A DNA stretch of 64,000 nt, from NCBI GenBank assembly GCA_017302715.1, contig JAFLCD010000007.1, forward strand, positions 62,001 through 126,000, read 5' to 3'. The position numbers were made by a program, and so were the translations under genes. This DNA comes from Deltaproteobacteria bacterium. GTDB taxonomy: Bacteria; Bdellovibrionota; UBA2394. Below the pieces are notes generated by a model. That model saw only the letters and a list, made by a program, of their open reading frames with translations. It was not told where the DNA came from and did not search any database. Positions 27,806 through 35,125 of the stretch are shown piece after piece (the stretch's first letter is position 1; every line of letters begins with the position of its first letter).

Positions 27806-27894
27806 CTTTCAGCTTTTTTAGAGCTTAATTTTCTTTTGGAAGAACTGAAAAAGTTAAATTCAACTGAATCGAACTATTTGAAAGGAACACTTCT

Positions 27895-28398
27895 ATGGCA
27901 TTTACAGTTTTAAAAAATCAAAATTCTAATCATGATTTTATAATTGAAGACTTAAAGCTCAAATGGAAGGTTAAACATCTGATGAGTTCAGAAGTTCTGA
28001 CATTTCATTTTGATGATCGTCTAAATTTAGTAGACCCAGCTTTGGATTGGCGAAAGTTTCGACATCTTCCAGTTGTCGATGATCAAGGGCATTTAAAGGG
28101 AATGGTTTGCCATCGAGATTTGATGAATGAATTCGCATCAGCGACGATGAGTCCACAAAAGCATATGAAATATGCGACTTTAGAAAATGTGCCCGTTAAA
28201 GATGTTATGGTTTGGAGCGTTGTAACTGTTCGACCCAATGATTCACTCGAAGACGCAGCTCAAAAAATGTACCAAAATAAATATGGCTGCTTGCCTGTCG
28301 TCGACGGCGATAAAAAACTTCTTGGCATCTTAACCGAAGCTGATTTTGTAAAACTTGTTTATCTCGGCGAAGACGCTTTATCTTTTACGGATGAGTAA
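27895..28398 (+). CDS. CBS-domain pair protein
   Basis: A 167-residue protein consisting mainly of two CBS domains (about 27-85 and 100-160). Typical segments are VKHLMSSEVLTF, RHLPVVDDQGHLKGMV, VKDVMVWSVVTVRPNDS and GCLPVVDGDKKLLGILTEADF. Such Bateman pairs bind adenine nucleotides and report energy state. As a stand-alone protein next to a degenerate MBL/beta-CASP protein and two-component genes, it fits a stress or respiration module. Expression may be controlled by the palindrome 92 bases upstream. Confidence 0.9.
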   Translation: MAFTVLKNQNSNHDFIIEDLKLKWKVKHLMSSEVLTFHFDDRLNLVDPALDWRKFRHLPVVDDQGHLKGMVCHRDLMNEFASATMSPQKHMKYATLENVPVKDVMVWSVVTVRPNDSLEDAAQKMYQNKYGCLPVVDGDKKLLGILTEADFVKLVYLGEDALSFTDE

Positions 28399-28403
28399 AA
28401 ATT

Positions 28404-28494
28404 CCCTCAAGGCACAAGTCTTTCATCAGCAGACTCCGTACGAGAGATATGGGGTCTGCCGCTTTGAGGGGTAAATGCGACATCGGTGTCGCAT
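28404..28494. ncRNA. Structured non-coding element (nested stem plus hairpin)
   Basis: Downstream of the CBS gene the sequence can fold as follows. An outer stem CCCTCAA (28404) pairs with TTGAGGG (28464). It encloses a 9-bp stem GCAGACTCC (28429)/GGGGTCTGC (28451) with a 13-base loop. A separate perfect 8-bp hairpin, ATGCGACA-TCGG-TGTCGCAT (28475-28494), follows. No T-run follows either hairpin, so it is not a usual rho-independent terminator. It may be a small RNA, a leader of the next gene (which starts at 28613), or a processed 3' UTR. I do not match it to a known riboswitch. Confidence 0.45.
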
Positions 28495-28612
28495 ACTAGC
28501 CTCTCCATTGACTAAAATATAAATCATTTCAAATAATTAGAGCTTATCCTGTTGGGTATATATCTTGCTCTTTAAGGGATGTGGATCAAACTTATTTCAT
28601 TTATAGCTTAAG

Positions 28613-29806
28613 ATGCCTGCGATGAAACCTGTTGCCATCATCACGTTCTCTCTCGCCATCCTGGTGAGCTCTTCACAAGAAGAAGTATTCGCCAGAGGGC
28701 AAAAGAATCCCAGTGTCATAAAAAAAATCGCGCGCACTTGCGGCAGAATACTTCGAGATTTATCGATCTCACTTAAAGAAGCTCATTTGCTTTCTATTAC
28801 TCCACGTCTGAGCTTGCAGCTAGCGGGTCCACGCGATGAGAAAATATTTAAAAAAGCTATGAAAGCTGGTGCTTTCATGGTCGATGTTCCACAACATCCT
28901 TGGATAAACGAATATAATCTTTCGCGCATCTTATGGTCCGATATTCGCCAAGGCCGCAGTCGCGCATTTAAAATTTTTGACCGCACCAATGAAGCAAAAC
29001 TTGTAGGGCTCGGATCTATTTTTACTTCAATCGATGAGCCTGATATCGGCGTCGTTGAAATTCTCATCAACAAACCTTTTCGAAGCCAGGGGTTTGCAAA
29101 AGAAGCGCTCGACGAAATGATCCGATATGCGTTCGAAGATCTCGAGCTTGAAAAACTTCAATTTTATACACTTAGTGACGATAGAGGCTCTCTTCAACTT
29201 TTTGAAAACCTCGAATTCGTTGAAGCTGTACCAATGGATAGACGTCGATCATCGTCAACAATCACGCTTGAACTTACGCGTTCACGTTGGAAGCACATTC
29301 AGGAGGAGCACGGCATTCGATTCGAAAGTTTTCCGATGCTCGACACCTATCGAGGCGAGCAATTTAATGAATTCAAAGCTCGCTACTTCGCCAATCGAAG
29401 TGCTTACAAACTGAGTTTTAAAGATGGAAAAATATTTCGGGCCGACGGCAGTCTTTTTGATACGACGGCCGGCGTAGGCCAGTCGTCTTATTATTATATG
29501 GATGCCAAAGGCGATCTCTATGCGCTTCCTCAGCATAACGAAACTTTAGATCATCATAGCTCGCTCACCGGCGGCCTTCGAATTACATGCGTCGGCTATA
29601 TCAAAGTGGTCAACGGTGAGCTCCTGGGAATTGATAACGACAGCGGCCACTATCGCCCGCAAGACAAACAACTTTTACACGTTAAACGCGTACTCGAAGA
29701 ACAAGGAATCAAAACGAAAGGTAAATTATTTTACTTCGGCAGAGATGAAACACTTCGACCGCAAGTACGTTCGAGATTCGCCATTTCTATTTCGGTTAGG
29801 AATTAA
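28613..29806 (+). CDS. GNAT-domain protein with a signal-like N-terminus
   Basis: A 397-residue protein. Residues about 55-215 form a GNAT acetyltransferase domain: motif A is VVEILINKPFRSQGFAKEAL (the acetyl-CoA-binding R-x-x-G-x-A) and DDRGSLQLFENLEF follows. The N-terminus MKPVAIITFSLAILVSSSQEEVFA looks like a signal peptide, which is odd for an acetyl-CoA enzyme. The C-terminal ~180 residues (from SRWKHIQEEH, including SAYKLSFKDGKIFRADG and GKLFYFGRDET) form a second domain I do not recognise. Acceptor and compartment are unknown. It might be cytosolic with a misleading N-terminus. Confidence 0.7.
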   Translation: MPAMKPVAIITFSLAILVSSSQEEVFARGQKNPSVIKKIARTCGRILRDLSISLKEAHLLSITPRLSLQLAGPRDEKIFKKAMKAGAFMVDVPQHPWINEYNLSRILWSDIRQGRSRAFKIFDRTNEAKLVGLGSIFTSIDEPDIGVVEILINKPFRSQGFAKEALDEMIRYAFEDLELEKLQFYTLSDDRGSLQLFENLEFVEAVPMDRRRSSSTITLELTRSRWKHIQEEHGIRFESFPMLDTYRGEQFNEFKARYFANRSAYKLSFKDGKIFRADGSLFDTTAGVGQSSYYYMDAKGDLYALPQHNETLDHHSSLTGGLRITCVGYIKVVNGELLGIDNDSGHYRPQDKQLLHVKRVLEEQGIKTKGKLFYFGRDETLRPQVRSRFAISISVRN

Positions 29807-29951
29807 TTGCGAAGACAGAGATCTAGAGTGGCTCGAAGGATTTCAAAAACAATCAGACAAGCACATCGCGAAAACTTTCTGAACTTATCAAAGAAAAAAA
29901 TAGTCAGCGAAGTTAAAGCGAATTTTTAGAAATAATTTAGACGATCTAACT

Positions 29952-30272
29952 TTAGAACTTCTTACAGGTTGAATTCCCCCATTTATCGGGCCAGGTATAA
30001 GTCCCTGCTGGACAACCTTTCGAAGTATCGTAGTACTCTTGATTTCCATTGAATGATTTACAAATCGAATTTCCCCAATTGTCTACCCAAGGATAACTGC
30101 CAGTAGGACATCCATCAGCATTTCCCTGAATGGTTGTAGTGTTACCATTTTCAAAACTCTTACAGGTTGAATTGCCCCATTCGTCAATCCACTGATAACT
30201 GCCCACTGGGCAGGCGAAAAGTCCAAATTCCAAAATTGCATAAATAAAAACTACCAAAAATAATAGGCGCAT
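29952..30272 (-). CDS. Small secreted protein of three Trp/Cys repeats
   Basis: A 106-residue protein with a signal peptide (MRLLFLVVFIYAILEFGLFA) followed by three copies of a 20-residue unit, with the pattern CPxGxYxW and WGNSxCKxF (starting near residues 21, 55 and 87). The two Cys of each copy probably form a disulfide. Linkers rich in Asn/Thr join the copies. The unit is not one I can name. It could be a carbohydrate- or surface-binding micro-repeat. It is followed (upstream on the same strand) by another Cys-rich small secreted gene. Confidence 0.6.
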   Translation of the reverse strand: MRLLFLVVFIYAILEFGLFACPVGSYQWIDEWGNSTCKSFENGNTTTIQGNADGCPTGSYPWVDNWGNSICKSFNGNQEYYDTSKGCPAGTYTWPDKWGNSTCKKF

Positions 30273-30305
30273 TTATTCCTCCCTGAGGATCGATAGTAAC
30301 TCACT

Positions 30306-30575
30306 TCACTGGCAACCACAGGTCGGCGAAAGAGTTCCATCACAGCATTGAAGTGCTCCCCCACTGCAACCACAGACACCGGAATGGTGACTACAACAAC
30401 CTTGATTGCCATTTCTAGCGACACGATCAATATTCTCGGCTGCCTCTTCATTCAGTGATTCATAAATACTTAACACAGCAACTTCGTTCTGCTGTTGAGT
30501 TATAGTTCTTGCACAATCGATGAGTTCGCTCGACAAACCCATAAACGAATAGAACACAAACGATATTAAGTTCAT
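30306..30575 (-). CDS. Small secreted Cys-rich protein
   Basis: An 89-residue protein with a weak N-terminal hydrophobic segment (MNLISFVFYSFMGLSS) and a C-terminal 30-residue cysteine knot-like end, GCCSHHSGVCGC plus LQCCDGTLSPTCGC, with eight closely spaced Cys and two His. The ending CCDGTLSPTCGC is one I recall in assorted small proteobacterial secreted proteins. Metal binding or disulfide stabilisation is possible. It lies 33 bases upstream of the three-repeat protein, in the same direction. Confidence 0.55.
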   Translation of the reverse strand: MNLISFVFYSFMGLSSELIDCARTITQQQNEVAVLSIYESLNEEAAENIDRVARNGNQGCCSHHSGVCGCSGGALQCCDGTLSPTCGCQ

Positions 30576-31104
30576 TGGATAAATCTCCTTAAAGATATTT
30601 TGTTAGTGCTATTTTTCGGGGATTGATCCCGCATATATAATTTTACCCAGCCCTTCATTCGCTGGGCAGTGCGTCAAATGTTTGGCATAAAATTAATTGT
30701 CTTTAACGACTAAAAGTTCTGGAATCTGAACAATGTTTTTTAAATAGAAAAATCCAACAAAAGCCGTTTCGAAAATTTTGAATAGGCCTCTTCATAGCTG
30801 ATTTCTTGAGCAACAATTAATCCATCTTGACGTTCATTAGTGGTTGGATCGACGTGATATCTTTTCTTGTTGCGAGAATCCAACGGGTCAAATGTGCTTA
30901 GGACGGCGAAAATGTTTTTACAAATCACGAAGTGTCCTCGAAAAAGATAAATGGCGAGCTCGTGAAATTTAAAATCATGGCTCAGCTCACAGTTCGTGAT
31001 GGCAAAATTATTCGATGCGATGAACTAACTCGAATACTCGAAGGTGATCAACAGGATCGTGATTTGGGATCGAGGCATTAACCCGAGAATCTGCAACCAA
31101 TAAT
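30576..31104. other. Gene-poor stretch with possible short reading frames
   Basis: No convincing gene occupies this ~530-base interval. A 62-codon GTG frame on the minus strand (30740-30928) and a 34-codon ATG frame on the plus strand (30977-31081) are open but lack good ribosome sites and recognisable content. They may be remnants of decayed genes at the left flank of the accessory region. Confidence 0.5.
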
Positions 31105-32091
31105 TCAATCAACTTTTTTGGTATTCAAGAGAGTTGAAGTAGAGAGCCTATCGAGCACTGTCAACGGCCTTGTCTCGAAGTGAAATAATCCAGCAGCTCT
31201 ATTCCTTGCCTCGGCATCTGGATTAATGATCGTAAGGTGAGGATTATTTTTCTTTGACTGCGTCGAAACCGCATTCATCAAAATCGAGGCAAGTTCAGCA
31301 TCGTAGGTGTGAAGCGCACTTCCCCAAACAATGAGATGCTCACACTTTTCTACCCAACAGATCGCTTGATGATGAACTGCACGCAAAGCATTTCCGACAT
31401 GGGTTGTCTTATCGATATCCAGAACCATCTCAACTGGCAAAACTATCGATCCAGCCTCAGAACAAATGCCATGAACGTAAAGAATTTGGGTAGAAAATGG
31501 ATATTTGGTTTCGATCGATTCAATCGTCGAATCCCAATTTGTCGTAATGATTCCAATTTTTTTATTTTTTAATTCGTTTAAATATTTAATTACTTCAACA
31601 GGCAATTCCTTCAACGAGAAACTTGCCTGCTGTTCGTGATAGCGACGTTCAAGATCTTTTCGACCCTCTAGAAACCCCTTCAAGCCCTTCTCTAATTCTT
31701 CTCTCAGTTCAGGTTTTAAACCAGGGTCTCCGAGGCGTGCTCGATACGTTTTTGTTACGTAGCCAAGATTTGCGAGAAAAAATTCCTCATTGATAAACTT
31801 AATATATGGATCACTACGCTCTCTGACTTCCTTAAAAATTCCTTTGCTCGTCTCAACTGTGAATACACCACGAGCAAACTCGGCCTTCGTGTCGTTCACT
31901 GGTTTCCATGTGTCGCCTTTGATCGCACCATTTCCCACCAACAAAACTATTCCCGGCTTAAATTCTTGAACGTCTTTTAACGAGCCCCGAATAAATGGAT
32001 TTATGTTCATCAATATAGATGTTGAACCATATCCGTCAGAGAGGCGCACGCACTGTTCTAGTTCGTTCCAGTTCGATCCGTCGTAGCACAT
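31105..32091 (-). CDS. SIR2-like domain protein (putative NADase defence effector)
   Basis: A 328-residue protein with the sirtuin-like Rossmann signature. The G-x-G motif is LLVGNGAIKG (residues 51-60, G53/G55). NAD-site motif T-T-N-W-D is near residue 184. The H-G of LYVHGICS is near 207. VWGSALHTYDAELA and HLTIINPD are late. The D-x-E/H of true deacetylases is not evident, so it fits SIR2-like NAD hydrolases used in phage defence. A start within the sequence, M28 (32010), is possible. It is orphan here: no STING, Argonaute or DSR partner is visible beside it. It lies just left of an integrative element with a Gabija-like system. Confidence 0.75.
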   Translation of the reverse strand: MCYDGSNWNELEQCVRLSDGYGSTSILMNINPFIRGSLKDVQEFKPGIVLLVGNGAIKGDTWKPVNDTKAEFARGVFTVETSKGIFKEVRERSDPYIKFINEEFFLANLGYVTKTYRARLGDPGLKPELREELEKGLKGFLEGRKDLERRYHEQQASFSLKELPVEVIKYLNELKNKKIGIITTNWDSTIESIETKYPFSTQILYVHGICSEAGSIVLPVEMVLDIDKTTHVGNALRAVHHQAICWVEKCEHLIVWGSALHTYDAELASILMNAVSTQSKKNNPHLTIINPDAEARNRAAGLFHFETRPLTVLDRLSTSTLLNTKKVD

Positions 32092-32310
32092 CGAAGATTT
32101 TTGAATTTATCGAAATCCGCTTAAACCGCGATAAACACAGAAAGAATTGGTTGCGGGAATTGGTTCAAATCCAATCCCAAACAACTTGGTTTTTCGAGGA
32201 TTTTTTGTCACAGCGAGGCCGCAGCGACCGAAACAAAGGCGCGTATCGTAATATACGTAACTGAAGTTGAGAGAGCGAGAACGACGCTGTGGCGGAAAAG
32301 CCGAAGAAAA

Positions 32311-32352
32311 TTGCGGGGATTGGATTTGAACCAATGACCTTCGGGTTATGAG
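32311..32352 (-). repeat. Left attachment repeat (tRNA-fMet 3' half)
   Basis: A 42-base exact copy of the right repeat. On the minus strand it reads as anticodon loop, anticodon 3' stem, variable region, T-arm and acceptor 3' strand of an initiator tRNA. It has no CCA and no matching 5' half to its right, so it is an attachment-site remnant, not a working tRNA. Confidence 0.8.
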
Positions 32353-32472
32353 TCTGAGATTAGCGTTTTTGCAACTCGCTGAATTTATTCAAAAACATTA
32401 ATAATATCATTGGCCTACACTGCTTTTAGATTGCGGATTTATGAGGGCTATTTCGGTGGTTTTCGGACCCTG

Positions 32473-32490
32473 GTGGACCCTTTGTGGACC
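32473..32490 (+). repeat. GTGGACC box pair, left end
   Basis: Two GTGGACC boxes start at 32473 and 32484, exactly 11 bases apart, about 120 bases inside the left repeat. The right end of the element has the same pair with the same 11-base spacing and orientation. They are candidate arm-type integrase binding sites. Confidence 0.5.
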
Positions 32491-32555
32491 TTTTTCAGCT
32501 CGTTTTTCTCCTATCAAATCAGGCATTTTCGAAGAGACTTAGGCATATTGTTTAA

Positions 32556-32573
32556 ATTACACTTTAGTGTAAT
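32556..32573. promoter_or_regulatory. Palindromic operator of toxin-antitoxin pair
   Basis: ATTACACT-TT-AGTGTAAT is an 18-base perfect palindrome 13 bases upstream of the toxin start. Type II antitoxins usually bind such sites to repress their own operon. Confidence 0.55.
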
Positions 32574-32586
32574 ATGGAGGTGAAGA

Positions 32587-32907
32587 TTGAAAGATATACG
32601 AAGGTACAAGACCGACAGTGGTCGAATACCTTTTGATGAATGGATCTCTGAAATTGATGATACTTCGCAAGCTCGCATCGACGCTTACATACAAAGAGTG
32701 GCACTCGGAGCAGCGAAGAAGAATACGAAGCCAGTTGGCAGCGGAGTTTTCGAGATCAAACTCGATTTCGGTCCAGGGTACAGAGTGTATTTTGGCGAAG
32801 TCGGCAGAACAATGATTCTGCTTTTGATTGGCGGCGATAAAGGCACTCAATCAAAAGATATCGAAAAGGCAAAAGAATACTGGAGAGACTACAATGCCGA
32901 GGACTGA
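32587..32907 (+). CDS. HigB/RelE-like addiction-module toxin
   Basis: A 106-residue toxin of the phage-derived Gp49/HigB-type RelE superfamily, which cleave mRNA at the ribosome. It has the family N-terminus (RRYKTDSGRIPFDEWISEI), a core KLDFGPGYRVYFGEVG with the catalytic-type Arg/Tyr, and the C-terminal GGDKGTQSKDIEKAKEYW. The start is TTG, chosen because GGAGG lies at good spacing and no ATG is in frame. The antitoxin gene overlaps its end by 14 bases. An 18-base palindrome precedes it. Confidence 0.85.
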   Translation: MKDIRRYKTDSGRIPFDEWISEIDDTSQARIDAYIQRVALGAAKKNTKPVGSGVFEIKLDFGPGYRVYFGEVGRTMILLLIGGDKGTQSKDIEKAKEYWRDYNAED

Positions 32908-33187
32908 AAGCTACAACGAAGAAGTTAGTAAAAAATTAAGAAACGCAAAATACGCACAAACCTTTATCGAAGCTTTGATGGAAGGCGATGAAGGTCTTAG
33001 TGCAGAAGATGCCCTTCGTCACACTATTCAAATCATGGGCATTAAAGAATTTTCTAAATTAGCGAAAATTGAAATGCCTCGAGTGGTTGAATTTACGAAG
33101 AAGAAACGGAATTTTAAGCCAGAGACGATTGATTTGTTACTGAAGCCCTTTCGCATGAGAACGAGAATGGTGCTGGAGAGGGCGTAA
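32894..33187 (+). CDS. HigA-like antitoxin
   Basis: A 97-residue cognate antitoxin of the putative addiction-module antidote family (HTH type). It starts at the ATG at 32894, inside the toxin's end. Residues ESYNEEVSKKLRNAKYAQTF and EGLSAEDALRHTIQIMGIKEF (the latter shown shortened: AEDALRHTIQIMG) are typical. A related but solitary antitoxin lies at 48898. It likely binds the upstream palindrome and neutralises the toxin. Confidence 0.8.
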   Translation: MPRTESYNEEVSKKLRNAKYAQTFIEALMEGDEGLSAEDALRHTIQIMGIKEFSKLAKIEMPRVVEFTKKKRNFKPETIDLLLKPFRMRTRMVLERA

Positions 33188-33205
33188 TTAGCTGACGTTG
33201 CGCAT

Positions 33206-35125
33206 TCATTCGTCAAGCAGTCCCATTTCACAAAGAAATCTAGACGGCTTCTTTTGCCATCCAAAATATTTTTTTGCGTAACTCAAAGATAAAGTATCTT
33301 GAGTTCTGGTAATTGCAACAAAACAGTTTCGCCTCTCTTCCTGCATTTCTTTACTTCCGTCACCTTCCTTTACACTTTGAAAGGACGGAATTTGATCTTC
33401 AACCATCCCGATCAGATATACATGGCTAAATTCCATTCCCTTTGAACTATGAATTGTCAAACAACGAACGGCGTTCTCAGGAATTGCAGGTGTCTTTGGA
33501 GTTAAGTCTAGCTCTTGAAGAAACGCATGGAGCGTAAGATCATCCAATCCAATTTTGTTTTCAATTTCCTGTTGAAGTTTTTTCCATAAGGAAGCCTCTT
33601 CCACGTAGCTAGAAAAAACTTCTTCCTTTGCGCCGCCGCTAGCTTTTTCTATCTGATCAGCCCACTTAAAAGCTTCCTCAATAAAAAATATAAACTGGTT
33701 GTGATCCAATAACGGCTTTCGCACGACATCTAGAAATTTTTTTGTAATTTCCTCAATCGAATTCTCTTTCGAAGAAATTTCAAACCATGCTCGCAAATAG
33801 TCATCTCCATTTACGACAGCTTGGGAAATAATCTTATCTGCTGGAATGTCCACGCCTTCCAATTTAAAAAAGGCTCGACATAGTCTGCGAAGTTGAATTT
33901 TATCTGATCTTGAGCTGGCGAGACGAAGCATTGAGTCGAGCCATTGTAATGGACCCGATTCGAAATCACTTTTCCTCAAAACTACGTGCGCTGGAATTTG
34001 TTTTTTGTTTAATTCAACAGCAGCAGCTTCTAACAGTTTCGACGTTCGCGACAATACGGCACATTCCGAATACTCCGAAGATCCTCGATTTTTGATATCT
34101 TGCACTAGCCATGAAATTTCATCCTCGAACGATTCGAATTTTTTTAGTGAGACATCCCCTGATGACAGCTCAGTTTTCATTGCCACGAGAGGCTTCTTCC
34201 CAACTGCTCGATCTCGATTGTTTTGAATTAGACTATTTGCCAACTCTATAACTTTTGGTGGACAGCGATAGTTGGCCGGCAGTTGAATAACCTCCATCTT
34301 ATAATCTTTAATTAATTCTTCAAGCCTCTGTGGATTCGCTCCATTCCATTCATAAATTATCTGATCATCATCAGCGACCACGAATAGATTTGGAAGCCTG
34401 TCATTAATTAGATATTTTAAAACCTTATATTGAGAAAAATTAGTATCTTGAAATTCATCTACGCAAACATAAGGATAAACAGTTTGAATCTGTTTGCAAA
34501 CCTGAGTCTTTTCTCTTAGTAATTTTTCCGTAAAAAATATTATTGTTGGAAAATCGACTTTATTCTCTTTTAACAGTCTCTCTGTGTAACCTGAATATAG
34601 GCGACGTACTTTTTCTTCGATCTCCGGCTTATTAACCCACTTAAATATTTCGGAATCACTCACTGAATTTGCAATTAATCGATCAACAACTTTTAAAAGC
34701 CCGATCTGTTTATCACTGATATCGTTTTCATCAATTCGAATCGATTTAATAACATCATTGAAAAGCTGCTCTCTATCCAGGTCTTGCGTTACAATTTGAA
34801 AGTCTGGCTTTAATCCAATAAATCCCCCATATTGCCTTAAAATTTCTGTGCAGAAAGAATGAAACGTACACAGATTGGCTCTTTTATTGCCTATTGATCC
34901 GAGCACTTTATCAATCCGCTCTCTCATTTCTGTTGCAGCTTTATTAGTGAAGGTAAGGCCAAGTATTCTAAAATTGTCTTGAGGTGTTTCGCTTATAATT
35001 TTAGCGACTCTGAGGGTTAAGACTTTTGTCTTCCCTGATCCTGGTCCAGCCAACACAAGTAAAGAACCCTCTCCCCAATTTACTGCATACTTTTGGTTTT
35101 CATTTAAACCGCTTAAATCAATCAT
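33206..35125 (-). CDS. gajB: Gabija-type UvrD-like helicase GajB
   Basis: A 639-residue superfamily-1A helicase with all core motifs. Q-motif: LNENQKYAV. Motif I (Walker A): AGPGSGKT. Motif II: VCVDEFQDT. Motif III: ADDDQIIYEWNGA. Motif IV region: LPANYRCPP. Motif V: LTIHSSKGMEF. Motif VI: VAITRTQDTL. It is longer than the best-known GajB (about 500 residues). It is directly preceded by an OLD-family nuclease gene, the defining Gabija pair. The ATG at 35125 has GGAG at good spacing and overlaps the gajA stop by 8 bases, so the two are coupled. Confidence 0.85.
   Translation of the reverse strand: MIDLSGLNENQKYAVNWGEGSLLVLAGPGSGKTKVLTLRVAKIISETPQDNFRILGLTFTNKAATEMRERIDKVLGSIGNKRANLCTFHSFCTEILRQYGGFIGLKPDFQIVTQDLDREQLFNDVIKSIRIDENDISDKQIGLLKVVDRLIANSVSDSEIFKWVNKPEIEEKVRRLYSGYTERLLKENKVDFPTIIFFTEKLLREKTQVCKQIQTVYPYVCVDEFQDTNFSQYKVLKYLINDRLPNLFVVADDDQIIYEWNGANPQRLEELIKDYKMEVIQLPANYRCPPKVIELANSLIQNNRDRAVGKKPLVAMKTELSSGDVSLKKFESFEDEISWLVQDIKNRGSSEYSECAVLSRTSKLLEAAAVELNKKQIPAHVVLRKSDFESGPLQWLDSMLRLASSRSDKIQLRRLCRAFFKLEGVDIPADKIISQAVVNGDDYLRAWFEISSKENSIEEITKKFLDVVRKPLLDHNQFIFFIEEAFKWADQIEKASGGAKEEVFSSYVEEASLWKKLQQEIENKIGLDDLTLHAFLQELDLTPKTPAIPENAVRCLTIHSSKGMEFSHVYLIGMVEDQIPSFQSVKEGDGSKEMQEERRNCFVAITRTQDTLSLSYAKKYFGWQKKPSRFLCEMGLLDE

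Larger units (their letters stand above)
32092..32586. other. Left flank of integrative element
   Basis: No gene is seen here. The stretch holds a 17-base T-arm-like copy, ATTGGTTCAAATCCAAT, on the plus strand (32159-32175), then the 42-base tRNA 3'-half repeat on the minus strand (32311-32352), a pair of GTGGACC boxes 11 bases apart (32473 and 32484), and an 18-base palindrome at 32556-32573 that ends next to the toxin start. Confidence 0.7.

Noticed and set aside
28475-28494. 8-bp hairpin as rho-independent terminator of the CBS gene
   Set aside because: It is followed by ACTAGCCTCTCC, with no T-run.
30740-30928. 62-codon minus-strand frame with GTG start
   Set aside because: Weak ribosome site and no recognisable features; kept only in the description of the gap.
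32311-32360. Left repeat as a functional tRNA gene
   Set aside because: No 5' half, no CCA, and the bases beyond the anticodon loop do not form the anticodon stem.
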